Positions 53,031 to 62,447 of a stretch of 64,000 bases of DNA are shown piece after piece. The stretch's first letter is position 1. Each line of letters opens with the position of its first letter. A program made the position numbers and the translations under genes. The notes below the pieces were generated by a model that had not been told where the DNA came from, searched no databases, and saw nothing but the letters and a program-made list of their open reading frames with translations. The DNA comes from DTKD01 sp964494345 (GTDB lineage: Bacteria; Armatimonadota; UBA5829), in NCBI GenBank assembly GCA_964494345.1, contig CAZBSI010000002.1:1-64000 (forward strand). Reading direction: 5' to 3'.

Positions 53031-53933
53031 ATGGTGACAAAGCAGCAGATCATAACGGGACTATCACAACTCGGGCTAGATGTCGGAGATGTTGTGATTG
53101 TACACAGCTCACTGAGCAGCTTCGGCGAGGTAGAGGGCGGCGTCGATACGGTTATCGACGCGGTGCTGGAGGTTGTTGGCGAGCAGGGTACGCTGATTGT
53201 CCCGACGTTTAACTACGACCCAGGCGTATTTGACATAAAAGAAACCCCGTCGGTGGTTGGCAAGATCACTGAGACACTGCGGCTTAGAAAAGGCGCTGTG
53301 CGAAGCGATCATCCGACGCATTCCGTGGCTGCCATCGGCAGGCTTGCCGAACTGATCACAGAGGACCACGACAAAGTCGATGCTTTCGCAAAGGATTCCG
53401 CGCTGCATAAGGCTGCGCGGGTGGATGCAAAAATCCTCCAGCTCGGCGTCACTCAGACCTCGAACTCTTCCATTCACGTCGCAGAAGAACTCGCAGATGT
53501 GCCATACCTCGACAAACAGAGGCGTGTCGGCATCAAACTCGCAAACGGCAAAGTGATTCAAAAATGGGTTCGCAGGCCGGGATGCAGCCAGGGTTTTGAA
53601 GCGGTCGACGAACTGCTTTGCGAACGAGACGCAATCAGTGAGCAGATGATCGGCGAATGCAGGGCGAGGCTGATGAGCGCAAGGACGGTCATCGAAGTTG
53701 CGGTGAAAATGATGCGCTCGGATCCTGCGGCTTTGTTGTGCGACAGGCCGGAGTGCGGCGTATGCGCGGAGGCTCGCGCGATGATCGACGCCACCGAGGC
53801 GCAAAATCAGGAACAGATGATCACCCAACTCGCCGAGGAAGAAGAGCGAATTCGCAGGCAGGCCGAGCAACGGCTTTCGGGCAACGTCTCTTTTTTTGAG
53901 GTCGATCGAAACGATATCCTCTCCTCAAACTAA
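53031..53933 (+). CDS. AAC(3)-like N-acetyltransferase (YokD type)
   Basis: This 300-residue protein belongs to the aminoglycoside 3-N-acetyltransferase family. It shows VIVHSSLSSFG near residue 22, LIVPTFNYDP, RSDHPTHSVAAIG and LGVTQTSNSSIHVAEE. Chromosomal members often act on metabolites rather than antibiotics. A cysteine-rich segment (CDRPECGVCAEAR, about 237-249) and a charged helical tail of about 45 residues follow the domain. No resistance function can be inferred. Confidence 0.85.
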   Translation: MVTKQQIITGLSQLGLDVGDVVIVHSSLSSFGEVEGGVDTVIDAVLEVVGEQGTLIVPTFNYDPGVFDIKETPSVVGKITETLRLRKGAVRSDHPTHSVAAIGRLAELITEDHDKVDAFAKDSALHKAARVDAKILQLGVTQTSNSSIHVAEELADVPYLDKQRRVGIKLANGKVIQKWVRRPGCSQGFEAVDELLCERDAISEQMIGECRARLMSARTVIEVAVKMMRSDPAALLCDRPECGVCAEARAMIDATEAQNQEQMITQLAEEEERIRRQAEQRLSGNVSFFEVDRNDILSSN

Positions 53934-54031
53934 CCCCATCATGGCTTCTAAAATGCAGGAGTTGACTATTCCTGTGGCTAATGCAAGCATACTGGTGTAA
54001 AATAAGTTTTGGCCCAACGCTGGAGGCAGGC

Positions 54032-54409
54032 ATGGCAAACAAGATCAAAATTACTGCGGGAAGCATCAGCATGGTCGCGGAGTTGAACGGCAGCGCGTGT
54101 GCAAAAAAGATATACAACGCGCTTCCTGTTCAGGCTCGCGCAAGCACGTGGGGGGACGAGATCTACTTCGGAATCGACGTCCAATGCCAGGCTGAGAACC
54201 CGCAGGCCAACGTCGCAATGGGGGATTTGGCGTATTGGCTGGAGGGAAGCTGCTTTTGCATATTTTTCGGCCCTACCCCTATGAGCAGGGGTGACGAAAT
54301 ACGCCCCGCCAGCGCCGTTGAGGTGTTCGGCAAAATAGAAGGCGACGCGACTCAGTTCAAAAAAGTAGGCAGCGGAACCAGGGTGCTGGTTGAGAAATTT
54401 GAGGACTAA
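54032..54409 (+). CDS. Cyclophilin-like fold protein (TM1367 type)
   Basis: This 125-residue soluble protein matches the cyclophilin-like family of small proteins. Visible parts are KKIYNALPVQARASTWGDEIYF, AQAENPQ-like loop, MGDLAYWLEGSCFCIFFGPTP and VEVFGKIEGD. Unlike true cyclophilins it lacks the catalytic Arg/Phe pattern, and its function is unknown. The ATG at 54032 has GGAGG upstream, better than an earlier frame start at 53981. Confidence 0.8.
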   Translation: MANKIKITAGSISMVAELNGSACAKKIYNALPVQARASTWGDEIYFGIDVQCQAENPQANVAMGDLAYWLEGSCFCIFFGPTPMSRGDEIRPASAVEVFGKIEGDATQFKKVGSGTRVLVEKFED

Positions 54410-54431
54410 ACTGTCCGGGCAGGAAGGTATT

Positions 54432-55730
54432 ATGAGAGCAGGCATTGCAAAACAAAAAATAACACCGCCGGTCGGGGTTGATCTTACGGGTTATCTCGGC
54501 AGACCGGGACCTTCGAACAAAGTACACGACGAACTTTTTGTCACGGCATTGATACTGGACGACGGAGACAGCCGCATCGGAATCATATCTATGGACGTGC
54601 TGGGCACGGATATGGATCAGGACACACGGCTGCGCAAAGCAATATCCGAGGCCACTGGGATTGAACCTGATAACCTGATGATCGTGGCCACTCACACGCA
54701 TGCAGGCCCTGCGCTGGGCGCACTGCGGGAGTGTGGTTCTCCCGACGAAGCTTTTGTGTGTCAACTGTGGTCGAAGATAGTCGAGACCGCAAAGGCGGCC
54801 TGCGAAAATATGGCCGATGCGAAGTTGTCTTATGCGAAATCCGAATCCGACTTGGCATGGAATCGAAGGGCGTGGGTGATCGAATCGGATGTGCGGCAGA
54901 GCGAGACTTCCGGCGTAATTACCGACCCACATATCGGCGGTCTTTTAATAGAGATAGCGACCAACGAGTCGGTTTTGGTGTATAACTATGCCTGTCACGG
55001 CGTGGTTATGGACTCGGACAATCTGGAGATTAGCGCGGACTGGATAGGTGCGGCAAGGGACAGGCTGGAATCCAGCGGACAGGCCGGCGCGTCGGTATTC
55101 CTGCAGGGCTGCTGTGGAAACATCAACCCGCGATGGCGCGGCACTTTCGCCGAAGTCCAGCGAGCAGGGTTGTCCGTAGCGGAGCCTTTGCTTGAGGCGC
55201 TTCCTACAGCAAAGCCGCTGGATGATCCAAAGATCAAAGTAACCTGGAGATACGTCGATTTGCCGTATGATCCGTTGCCTGATAAGGAAGTTTTGGAGCA
55301 GGAGATCAGCTTCCGCCGCGGCGAGTTCAAAAAAGCACAGGCTGAGGGTAATGCTATTATGCAGAAGGCACACCGCGCGATGCTCGACTGGGCTCAGGAC
55401 GCGCTGGATATGATCAACGCAGACGGCGGGCCGAAGTCTGTTCGAGTCGGCTTGCAGGCGATCAAGTTGGGCGACGTGATTTTTGTCACACTGCCGGGTG
55501 AAGCTTTCTGTGAATACGGCCTCTGGTTCCGCGATATGACCGATGCCGAGGTCATCCCGGTGGGTTATGCTAATGGTAACATAGGCTATATCCCCACCGC
55601 GGAAGCATACAAAGAAGGTGGCTACGAAGTCGACAGTGCAATAAAATACTACGGGGTTAAGATGATCGGCCCCGGCTCAGAAAAGGTTATTGTCGATGCT
55701 GCGAGGGATATGATTAAAGAAATCGGTTGA
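54432..55730 (+). CDS. Neutral/alkaline ceramidase N-terminal-like protein
   Basis: This 432-residue protein resembles the neutral/alkaline non-lysosomal ceramidase N-terminal domain family. It has RAGIAKQKITPPVGVDLTGY, then ATHTHAGP (zinc His motif, about 80) and NYACHGVV (about 178), followed by QGCCGNINPR. The family is widespread in Armatimonadota and Planctomycetes and may hydrolyse amides of lipids or sugars; ceramide itself is unproven. It has no signal peptide. The ATG at 54432 has GGAAGG upstream and follows the cyclophilin-like gene by 22 bases. Confidence 0.85.
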   Translation: MRAGIAKQKITPPVGVDLTGYLGRPGPSNKVHDELFVTALILDDGDSRIGIISMDVLGTDMDQDTRLRKAISEATGIEPDNLMIVATHTHAGPALGALRECGSPDEAFVCQLWSKIVETAKAACENMADAKLSYAKSESDLAWNRRAWVIESDVRQSETSGVITDPHIGGLLIEIATNESVLVYNYACHGVVMDSDNLEISADWIGAARDRLESSGQAGASVFLQGCCGNINPRWRGTFAEVQRAGLSVAEPLLEALPTAKPLDDPKIKVTWRYVDLPYDPLPDKEVLEQEISFRRGEFKKAQAEGNAIMQKAHRAMLDWAQDALDMINADGGPKSVRVGLQAIKLGDVIFVTLPGEAFCEYGLWFRDMTDAEVIPVGYANGNIGYIPTAEAYKEGGYEVDSAIKYYGVKMIGPGSEKVIVDAARDMIKEIG

Positions 55731-55735
55731 CCATT

Positions 55736-56037
55736 GTCATTTCGAACGCAGTGAGAAACCAGTTGACCATTGTCATTTCGAACGCGGTGAGAAATCAGTA
55801 GACCCGCCGTCATTTCGAACGCAGTGAGAAACCAGTTGACCATTGTCATTTCGAACGCAGTGAGAAACCAGTTGACCATTGTCATTTCGAACGCAGTGAG
55901 AAATCTGCTTTTCGGGTATTTATGAGGTGGCAATTCGGAGATTGCCACCTATCTGATTTGACCCATTGTCATTTCGAACGCGGTGAGAAATCAATCGACC
56001 ATTGTCATTTCGAACGCAGTGAGAAATCTGCTTTTCG
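55736..56037. repeat. Tandem array of seven family A units, about 36-bp period
   Basis: GTCATTTCGAACGC(A/G)GTGAGAAA begins at 55736, 55772, 55809, 55845, 55881, 55968 and 56004. The interval contains the same GTTGACCATT in most copies. A family C palindrome (55923-55949) interrupts the array. No gene is supported from 55731 to 56067. Confidence 0.92.
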
Positions 56038-56067
56038 AATACACTAAATTTAAACGGAGAATTGTAA

Positions 56068-57171
56068 GTGCAATACAGGGAATTCGGCAAAACAGGCGTC
56101 AAATTGTCGGCGCTGGGTTTCGGGGCTATGAGGCTTCCGGAGTCTGATGACGACGCTGTGCAGGTGATCCGGCGATCATTCGAGCTGGGTGTAAACTATC
56201 TCGACACCGCCAGAATCTATCCGGAAAGCGAGAGAAAATGCGGCCTGGCGTTAAAGGGCTGGCGCGACAAAGTCTATGTCTCCACCAAAAATAACCTCGA
56301 GGATACCACTGTCGACGGCTGGTGGAGGCGACTGAATACTTCCCTTGAGCTGCTCGATATCGACTACATCGACTTCTACCAGGTCATCCACGACATAAAA
56401 TACCCTGCCTATGAGGAATTTTATCTCAAAAACGAGGGTATGAAAGCCGTTCGGAAGGCAAAGGAACAGGGTCTTATCAAGCATTGCTGTTTCAGCACCC
56501 ACGAGTCCGTCGAAAACAATATGAGGCTGATAGACTCCGGTGAGTTTGAGGGAGTTACTATTCAATATAATCTTCTCGACCGATCAAACGTAGACGTAAT
56601 AGCGCATGCTCACGAATGCGGGATGGGTGTTATCGTGATGGGGCCGGTTGGCGGAGGCAGACTGGGCGCGCCGTCGGAGCAGATCAAAAAACTCATCGAC
56701 GGCCCTGTTGCCAGCTCCGCCGAGGTCGCATTGCGCTTTGTTTTGGCCAACCCTTACGTCACGTGTGCGATTTCTGGAATGAGCACCATCCAAATGGTCG
56801 AGGAAAACTGCGCCACTGCGTCTCGCGATGAGCCTCTTTCAGATGAGGAGAGACTGACTATCGAGGCGTCATTGGATGAAAACAAACGGCTGGCGGAATT
56901 GTATTGTACGGGATGCGAATATTGCATGCCCTGTCCGCACGGCGTCAATATACCCGTCAATTTCCAGATAATGAACGCGCACCGAATATACGGTCTCACC
57001 GAACACGCCCAGCGGAGATATAACAGGCTCAGCAACCCCGACCGGCCACAAAACGGCAAAAAGGCGGAGGACTGCCTTGAGTGCGGCGAATGCGAGCCGA
57101 AGTGTCCGCAGCATATAAAGATCATTGATCAGCTAAAAGAGGTCGCCGAGACGTTTAAAAAGCGGGATTAG
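56068..57171 (+). CDS. Aldo/keto reductase with C-terminal 2x[4Fe-4S] ferredoxin-like domain
   Basis: This 367-residue protein has an AKR barrel (about 1-270) with the catalytic tetrad in YLDTARIYPES (Asp, Tyr), VYVSTKNN (Lys) and YQVIHDIK (His). A cysteine-rich tail holds CTGCEYCMPCPHG and CLECGECEPKCP, consistent with two iron-sulfur clusters. The start is GTG with GGAG upstream. The iron-sulfur domain suggests electron exchange with ferredoxin rather than simple NADPH-only catalysis. The gene sits between two repeat arrays. Confidence 0.9.
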   Translation: MQYREFGKTGVKLSALGFGAMRLPESDDDAVQVIRRSFELGVNYLDTARIYPESERKCGLALKGWRDKVYVSTKNNLEDTTVDGWWRRLNTSLELLDIDYIDFYQVIHDIKYPAYEEFYLKNEGMKAVRKAKEQGLIKHCCFSTHESVENNMRLIDSGEFEGVTIQYNLLDRSNVDVIAHAHECGMGVIVMGPVGGGRLGAPSEQIKKLIDGPVASSAEVALRFVLANPYVTCAISGMSTIQMVEENCATASRDEPLSDEERLTIEASLDENKRLAELYCTGCEYCMPCPHGVNIPVNFQIMNAHRIYGLTEHAQRRYNRLSNPDRPQNGKKAEDCLECGECEPKCPQHIKIIDQLKEVAETFKKRD

Positions 57172-57259
57172 CAAGCAGAAATCAGGCAGCTACGATTTGC
57201 CTGGATGGCGGTTGGCAGTCACCTGCGCGCAGTAGCAGGCTCAACCCGCCTGGTCGGCT

Positions 57260-57516
57260 AATGGTGGATTCCGCGACTGCGCGCGGAATGACAAACCACC
57301 AGCCCTACGCCATTACCGTCATTTCGAACGCCCCCGTCATTTCGCGCACCCCCGTCATTTCGCGCATCCCCGTCATTTCGAGCACCCCCTCCGTCATTTC
57401 GAGCACCCCCTCCGTCATTTCGAGCACCCCTCCGTCATTTCGAACGAAGTGAGAAATCTGCTTTTTCGGTTGTCGGTTTACAGTTGTCGGTTTTCGGTTT
57501 TCGGTTATGGTAATTA
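57260..57516. repeat. Nested array of short family A fragments plus family B decamers
   Basis: A family D unit (about 57266-57292) is followed by at least six truncated CGTCATTTCG fragments at 17-21-bp spacing (57317 to about 57435). A full family A unit and TTGTCGGTTTTCGGTT-type decamers follow to about 57510. This is a different, shorter unit than in the 55736 array. Confidence 0.85.
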
Positions 57517-57567
57517 GATAGATGGCAGTCTCCGACTCGGCATGTTTTTGCTCAATCCCAACAATTG

Positions 57568-57652
57568 AAACGTAGTGTCCGATCTCTGTCTCGGACAATG
57601 CCTTCACGATACGCAAACGGGCCGAGACTGAGGCACGGCCACTACGTCGATT
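57568..57652. repeat. Family E palindromes
   Basis: GTAGTGTCCGATCTCTGTCTCGGACA and GGGCCGAGACTGAGGCACGGCCAC are two diverged family E hairpins. A similar one lies before the NYN cassette at about 27170. The remainder of 57172-57815 shows no supported gene. Confidence 0.65.
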
Positions 57653-57815
57653 ACCCGCACAATGTGCATTATTTCTGGCTCTCGCGCTTCCCATATTCGA
57701 GGTCCGACCGGACATCGTTGCCCCTCCATTCTTTTCACAGAATCACTTTATTCGTGCGGGTAAGCTCATGTTGTGGTATCATATCGCTTAGAGTGGCAGT
57801 TTTGGAGGTGCAGGT

Positions 57816-58364
57816 GTGACTGGGGAGATAAAAGAAATCGCAAAACGCATCAGAGCGCTTCGAGAGATCGCGGGGGTGGCTCCGGAATCTCTCGCCGAGC
57901 ATCTCGAAATCTCCGCCGAGACCTATCGGCACTATGAGAGCGGGGATGCCGACATCCCTGTCAGCGTTTTATATGAGATAGCAGGCAAGTTCAATGTGCA
58001 ACTAGCTGAAATCCTCACGGGAGACAGACCGAGGTTGCACACCTATAGCCTGGTGCGAAAAGGCAAGGGCGCGAAAATGCTGCGCAGCCCCAACTACGAT
58101 TACCAGAGCCTGGCGGCAAACTTCGTCGACAAAAAGATGGAGCCTATGCTGGTCACTGTGCATCCGGGTAAGCCGCAAGGGGACAAAAACTCGCACCCCG
58201 GCCAGGAGTTCGACTATGTGTTGAGCGGCAGGCTTGCGATTACCATAGACGACCATGAACTGATTCTCGAAGAAGGGGACTCAGTTTATTATGATTCCAC
58301 TCACCCACACTCTATGAAAGCGCTGGGCGACGAGCCTGTGCAGTTTCTGGCCATAATTCTCTAG
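57816..58364 (+). CDS. XRE-family regulator with cupin sensor domain
   Basis: This 182-residue protein has an N-terminal helix-turn-helix (about 5-65; PESLAEHLEISAETYRHYESG) and a C-terminal cupin_2 barrel (about 105-180). Cupin motifs are HPGQEFDYVLSGR and YYDSTHPHSM. The start is GTG with GGAGGTG 5 bases upstream. It directly precedes an acyl-CoA synthetase gene, a pairing common in anaerobes and Bacteroidetes, suggesting it senses an organic acid or acyl compound and controls the synthetase. Confidence 0.9.
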   Translation: MTGEIKEIAKRIRALREIAGVAPESLAEHLEISAETYRHYESGDADIPVSVLYEIAGKFNVQLAEILTGDRPRLHTYSLVRKGKGAKMLRSPNYDYQSLAANFVDKKMEPMLVTVHPGKPQGDKNSHPGQEFDYVLSGRLAITIDDHELILEEGDSVYYDSTHPHSMKALGDEPVQFLAIIL

Positions 58365-58381
58365 CCCGCGGAGGTGCGGCG

Positions 58382-60073
58382 TTGCTTTTAGACAAATACG
58401 TCTCAACAACCGAATTCGATTCTTACGAAGATTTCAAGAAGAATTGCAGGATCATAATCCCGGAGAACTTCAACTTCGGTTTCGATATAGTCGATGGATA
58501 TGCAGGCATCAGCCCAAATAAGCGGGCCCTGGTGTGGTGCGACGACAAAGGGGACTGCCGAACTTTCACATTCAGCGAGATGTCCGACTACAGCAACCGG
58601 ATAGCAAATTTCCTGACGGCGGTCGGCATCGGCAAGGGGGATCGGGTGATGCTGATCCTGAAGCGCCGATGGGAGTTCTGGATGTGTATGATCGCGCTGC
58701 ATAAGTTAGGTGCGGTAGCTATCCCTGCCACACATCTTCTGACCAGCAAGGATATCATCTACAGAACCGGCGCGGCGGATATTAAGATGATCATAGCCTG
58801 CGAGGATGAACGGGTTTTGGAGGCGGTCGACGAAGCGCAGGCCGATTCGCCGACTCTCAAGCACAAAGCCGTTATTCGCACAAGCAGGCCGGGGTGGCAC
58901 TCGATGAGCGACGCCGTGGCGAAGGCCTCACCCGTCTTTAGCAGACCCACCGGCGCGGCAAGTATATCCAATGAGGATATGATGCTGCTGTACTTCACCT
59001 CCGGCACCACGGGTATGCCGAAGATGGTATGGCACGATTATACCTATCCGCTCGGGCATATCATCACCGCGAAGTTCTGGCAAAATGTTATTGATGACGG
59101 GCTGCATCTGACTCTATCGGACACGGGCTGGGCGAAGTGTGCGTGGGGAAAAATTTACGGCCAATGGATCGCAGGCACTGCTAATTTCGTCTACGATTTT
59201 GACGGCAAGTTCGAACCGGCTGACCTGCTGCAGAAGCTGCAGGACTATAAAGTGACCACTTTTTGTGGCCCTGCCACGGTTTACAGGTTTATGGCTCAGC
59301 GGAATATAGAAGAATATGACCTCAGCAGCCTGAAGTATTGTGTGACTGCAGGGGAGCCGTTATATCCTGAGGTGTATCAGGGGCTTGTCAAGGCGTTGGG
59401 GCTTCAGATTATGGAGGGCTTCGGGCAGACGGAGTCGGTTGTAATGGTGGCCAATTTCCCGTGGATGACCCCGAAACCCGGGTCGATGGGCAAGCCTTCG
59501 CCGTGTTATGACGTGGATATAGTCGATGAAGATGGCAAGTCGTGCGAGGTCGGTGAGGATGGAGAAATCGTAATCAGGACGAACGGGGCCAAGACGCCGG
59601 GAATGTTCCGGGGTTATTTCCGGGATGATGAACTGACCGACCGCGTCTGGCACGACGGAATATATCACACAGGCGACGTTGCTTGGCGGGACGAGGATGG
59701 TTACTATTGGTATGTCGGGCGAAACGACGATATGATCAAAAGTTCCGGCTATCGCATCGGGCCGTTTGAGGTCGAAAGCGCGCTTATGGAGCACCCGGCC
59801 GTGATGGAATGCGCGATCACGGGTGTGCCGGATGATCTGAGAGGGCAGGTGGTCAAGGCGACTATCGTTCTTTCGGCCGGATATGAAGCGTGCGAGGAAC
59901 TTATGGTAGAATTGCAGAATCATGTAAAACAGGTCACTGCACCTTATAAATATCCCAGAATTATCGAGTTTGTGGATGCCCTGCCTCGAACCATCAGCGG
60001 TAAGGTTCGACGGGTGGAAATCCGCTCCATAGATCGAAAAGAAGGTTATAAGCCGGACCTTAAGGCGGATTGA
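58382..60073 (+). CDS. AMP-dependent acyl-CoA synthetase (medium-chain type)
   Basis: This 563-residue ANL-family enzyme activates a carboxylic acid with ATP and CoA. The AMP-binding loop is YFTSGTTGMPK (about 201-211); further motifs are GFGQTES, YHTGDVAW and the late catalytic Lys in PRTISGKVRR. It resembles ACSM-type medium-chain or aromatic acid synthetases. The start is TTG with GGAGGTG 6 bases upstream, 17 bases after the regulator, so the two genes are co-transcribed. The substrate is unknown. Confidence 0.92.
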   Translation: MLLDKYVSTTEFDSYEDFKKNCRIIIPENFNFGFDIVDGYAGISPNKRALVWCDDKGDCRTFTFSEMSDYSNRIANFLTAVGIGKGDRVMLILKRRWEFWMCMIALHKLGAVAIPATHLLTSKDIIYRTGAADIKMIIACEDERVLEAVDEAQADSPTLKHKAVIRTSRPGWHSMSDAVAKASPVFSRPTGAASISNEDMMLLYFTSGTTGMPKMVWHDYTYPLGHIITAKFWQNVIDDGLHLTLSDTGWAKCAWGKIYGQWIAGTANFVYDFDGKFEPADLLQKLQDYKVTTFCGPATVYRFMAQRNIEEYDLSSLKYCVTAGEPLYPEVYQGLVKALGLQIMEGFGQTESVVMVANFPWMTPKPGSMGKPSPCYDVDIVDEDGKSCEVGEDGEIVIRTNGAKTPGMFRGYFRDDELTDRVWHDGIYHTGDVAWRDEDGYYWYVGRNDDMIKSSGYRIGPFEVESALMEHPAVMECAITGVPDDLRGQVVKATIVLSAGYEACEELMVELQNHVKQVTAPYKYPRIIEFVDALPRTISGKVRRVEIRSIDRKEGYKPDLKAD

Positions 60074-60215
60074 GCAAATAACACAGCTTTTTGCATGGTA
60101 TGGAGGATTTGCTTTTTAGCTCACTTCTCACTCTGTGGAAATCGCGACCGCGGGTTTGACCCGTAAGTAACTTGGTCCTCCTCTGTTTTCGGTGAATAAT
60201 AGGAGGAATCTAATA

Positions 60216-61316
60216 ATGCTTCGAAGTATCATGCGGCGGCGACTGGCGCTGATAGCACTGGCGCTTGTCGTCCTCTCAACGACCGCTTTCGCTGCTCCCA
60301 AGAATGTGATCGTGCTTATTGGCGACGGAATGGGCATCGGGTGTGTTATGGCGGGCAGGCTTGGTGGACCAGGCCGCGATGGCAAGCTCGCAGTGGATAC
60401 CATGCCTTATACCGGTTTCGCCAAGACGCATTCTGCCAACCGTCTGGTCACCGACTCCGCAGCAGGTGGAACCGCTCTGGCTACTGGAGTTAAGACTAAG
60501 AACAGCATGATTTCTATGGATCCTGATGGCAAAAAGCTCAAGACTATTCTGGAAGTGGCCAGGGATATGGGCAAGTCCACAGGCATTATTTCGACTACCA
60601 GCATAGTAGACGCCACCCCTGCGGTGTTTGTGGCGCACGTCGAGGCCCGAGGCAAGACTGAGGATATAGCTGCGCAGATGGTCGCCTCCAGGGTGGATGT
60701 GGTACTCGGCGGCGGCAAGCGCTTCTTTACGCCCAAATCTAAAGACGGCGCACGGGGAGACGAACGGGATCTGCTGGCTGAGGCGGCTACTAAGGGTTAT
60801 AAAGTCTTCGAGACCGCAGAGGCGCTCACCGCTTGCACGGCCCCGAGATATATCGGCCTGTTTGCAAGCGGAGGCATGACCAGCAACCGACCCGAACCGA
60901 CAATCGCTGAGATGACAGCCAAAGCTATCTCGACTCTATCACAAAACAACAAGGGTTTCTTTATAATGTCAGAGGGCGCGAAAATCGACCACGAAGCCCA
61001 CGGCAATAACAAAGATGGCGTCATTAAAGAGATGGTTATGTTCGACGACGCTGTGAAGGCCGCGCTGGATTTTGCAAAAAAGGACGGGCAGACTCTGGTG
61101 ATTGTAACAGCCGACCACGATACCGGTTGTATGGCGGCGTTGGAGCCTAACGACGATAACCCGAACTTCAATACGGGTTGGTCGACAAAGGGGCACTCCG
61201 GAAATATGGTCCCGGTGTACGCCTATGGGCCTGGAGCCGAGCGCTTCACCGGCACTCTGGACAATACCGATATCCCCAACAACATAGCTAAATTGTGGGG
61301 TAAGAAACTGAACTAG
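60216..61316 (+). CDS. Exported alkaline phosphatase
   Basis: This 366-residue protein has a signal peptide (about 1-27). It shows the metal motif VIVLIGDGMGIG, the nucleophilic serine in VTDSAAGGTALATG, SEGAKIDHEAHGN and the late ADHDTG and KGHSG metal ligands. The ATG at 60216 has AGGAGG upstream; an earlier GTG at 60192 is rejected. It should hydrolyse phosphomonoesters at the cell surface. No pho box could be identified. Confidence 0.93.
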   Translation: MLRSIMRRRLALIALALVVLSTTAFAAPKNVIVLIGDGMGIGCVMAGRLGGPGRDGKLAVDTMPYTGFAKTHSANRLVTDSAAGGTALATGVKTKNSMISMDPDGKKLKTILEVARDMGKSTGIISTTSIVDATPAVFVAHVEARGKTEDIAAQMVASRVDVVLGGGKRFFTPKSKDGARGDERDLLAEAATKGYKVFETAEALTACTAPRYIGLFASGGMTSNRPEPTIAEMTAKAISTLSQNNKGFFIMSEGAKIDHEAHGNNKDGVIKEMVMFDDAVKAALDFAKKDGQTLVIVTADHDTGCMAALEPNDDNPNFNTGWSTKGHSGNMVPVYAYGPGAERFTGTLDNTDIPNNIAKLWGKKLN

Positions 61317-61334
61317 ACTTTTCGGGAGAACGCA

Positions 61335-62447
61335 TTGCGGATGTTATTTGCCGGGTTGGAGATGGCGGCGTTGTTGATGCTGCTGATAAATATGGCTTGT
61401 GCAGATATGCCGCTTGCGTTCTCCCAAAGTTATTCCTCGGGCGGGTTTAAAGCGCCTGTTCAGATAAACGACGGCTCGTTGCTGGCGGCGAAGACTATCG
61501 GCTCTGCGGTCAAATGTTTTCGATGCACGAAAGTTGGCAGGCCGTGGGTCGAATATTCCACCATCGCTGTCGCCGACGGGCCGGGTGTCGATATCGGCGA
61601 CGGATACTTGCTGCAACTGAAAAACGGCGACATCCTCTACTCCTACAGGCACAATTTAATCCACAAAAAAGAGACCGCCGATAAGAAGTTCTCGATTAGG
61701 GTGGCGATAAGTCGAGACGGCGGGAGGAGTTGGAGGCATCATTCCACCGTCGCAGCCACCAACGGCACGGATTTCGGGTTTTGGTCCACTTTTCTTCTTC
61801 AAAAGCCGGATGGCACACTGCAGTGCTACTATGACGACGAGCGATCCCCGTCGATTGCAGGCCTGCTGGAGCACCAGTGGATCACGATGAAGACTTATAA
61901 TGCTCAGACGGGCAGGTGGGAAGACGCGACTACGGTTAGTCGAGCATCTGGAGAGCTGCTGTCCAGGGATGGAATGTGCAGCGTAATTGAAACCTCCGAC
62001 GGGCGGCTGGTCTGCATCTGTGAGGGAGTGCAGGAAAATCACCCGCACCGGGGCTGTTTGTGGATCACCGATAGCAAAGATGGCGGCAGGACATGGTCGT
62101 TTCCACATAGAAAACTATGGGAACCGGCTGATCCGGATTTTAACGCCCTTGCGCCTTGGGTTGTGAAAATGTCGAATGGCATGCTGGTCGTCGTATTTAC
62201 TACCGATGAAAACCGGGAAAGCCCGACAGAGGCGTCTACCGGTGTGCTGTTTCAGGACCTGAAATATCTCGTTAGCAAGGATAACGGGGCGAGTTGGCAG
62301 GGGCCGTGGACTATTGATGACGGATATCCGATATTCTTTCCCGGAGCGTGCATTGTCAAAGACAAAGGCGGCAGGGAGGCCGTGGCAGTGCAGTATTTGA
62401 CCAGATTTGGCCCCAAGTGCAGGTTGGGATGGGTTGTTGATGAGTAA
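61335..62447 (+). CDS. Exported sialidase-fold (BNR/Asp-box) protein
   Basis: This 370-residue protein has a signal peptide (about 1-24) and a six-bladed propeller marked by three Asp boxes: SRDGGRSW, SKDGGRTW and SKDNGASW. The arginine cluster expected of true sialidases is not obvious, so it may be a related exo-glycosidase or glycan-binding protein. The start is TTG with GGGAG 6 bases upstream. It ends overlapping the next gene (ATGAGTAA), so it shares an operon with the ABC transporter. Confidence 0.82.
   Translation: MRMLFAGLEMAALLMLLINMACADMPLAFSQSYSSGGFKAPVQINDGSLLAAKTIGSAVKCFRCTKVGRPWVEYSTIAVADGPGVDIGDGYLLQLKNGDILYSYRHNLIHKKETADKKFSIRVAISRDGGRSWRHHSTVAATNGTDFGFWSTFLLQKPDGTLQCYYDDERSPSIAGLLEHQWITMKTYNAQTGRWEDATTVSRASGELLSRDGMCSVIETSDGRLVCICEGVQENHPHRGCLWITDSKDGGRTWSFPHRKLWEPADPDFNALAPWVVKMSNGMLVVVFTTDENRESPTEASTGVLFQDLKYLVSKDNGASWQGPWTIDDGYPIFFPGACIVKDKGGREAVAVQYLTRFGPKCRLGWVVDE

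Noticed and set aside
53031..53933. Antibiotic resistance gene
   Set aside because: Only the general AAC(3)-like family is recognisable; it sits next to rpsT without mobile context, so a resistance role is not supported.
55736..56037. CRISPR-like array with about 36-bp period
   Set aside because: The intervals between units are themselves the same short sequence and far too short to be spacers; no cas genes are present. It is a tandem dispersed repeat.
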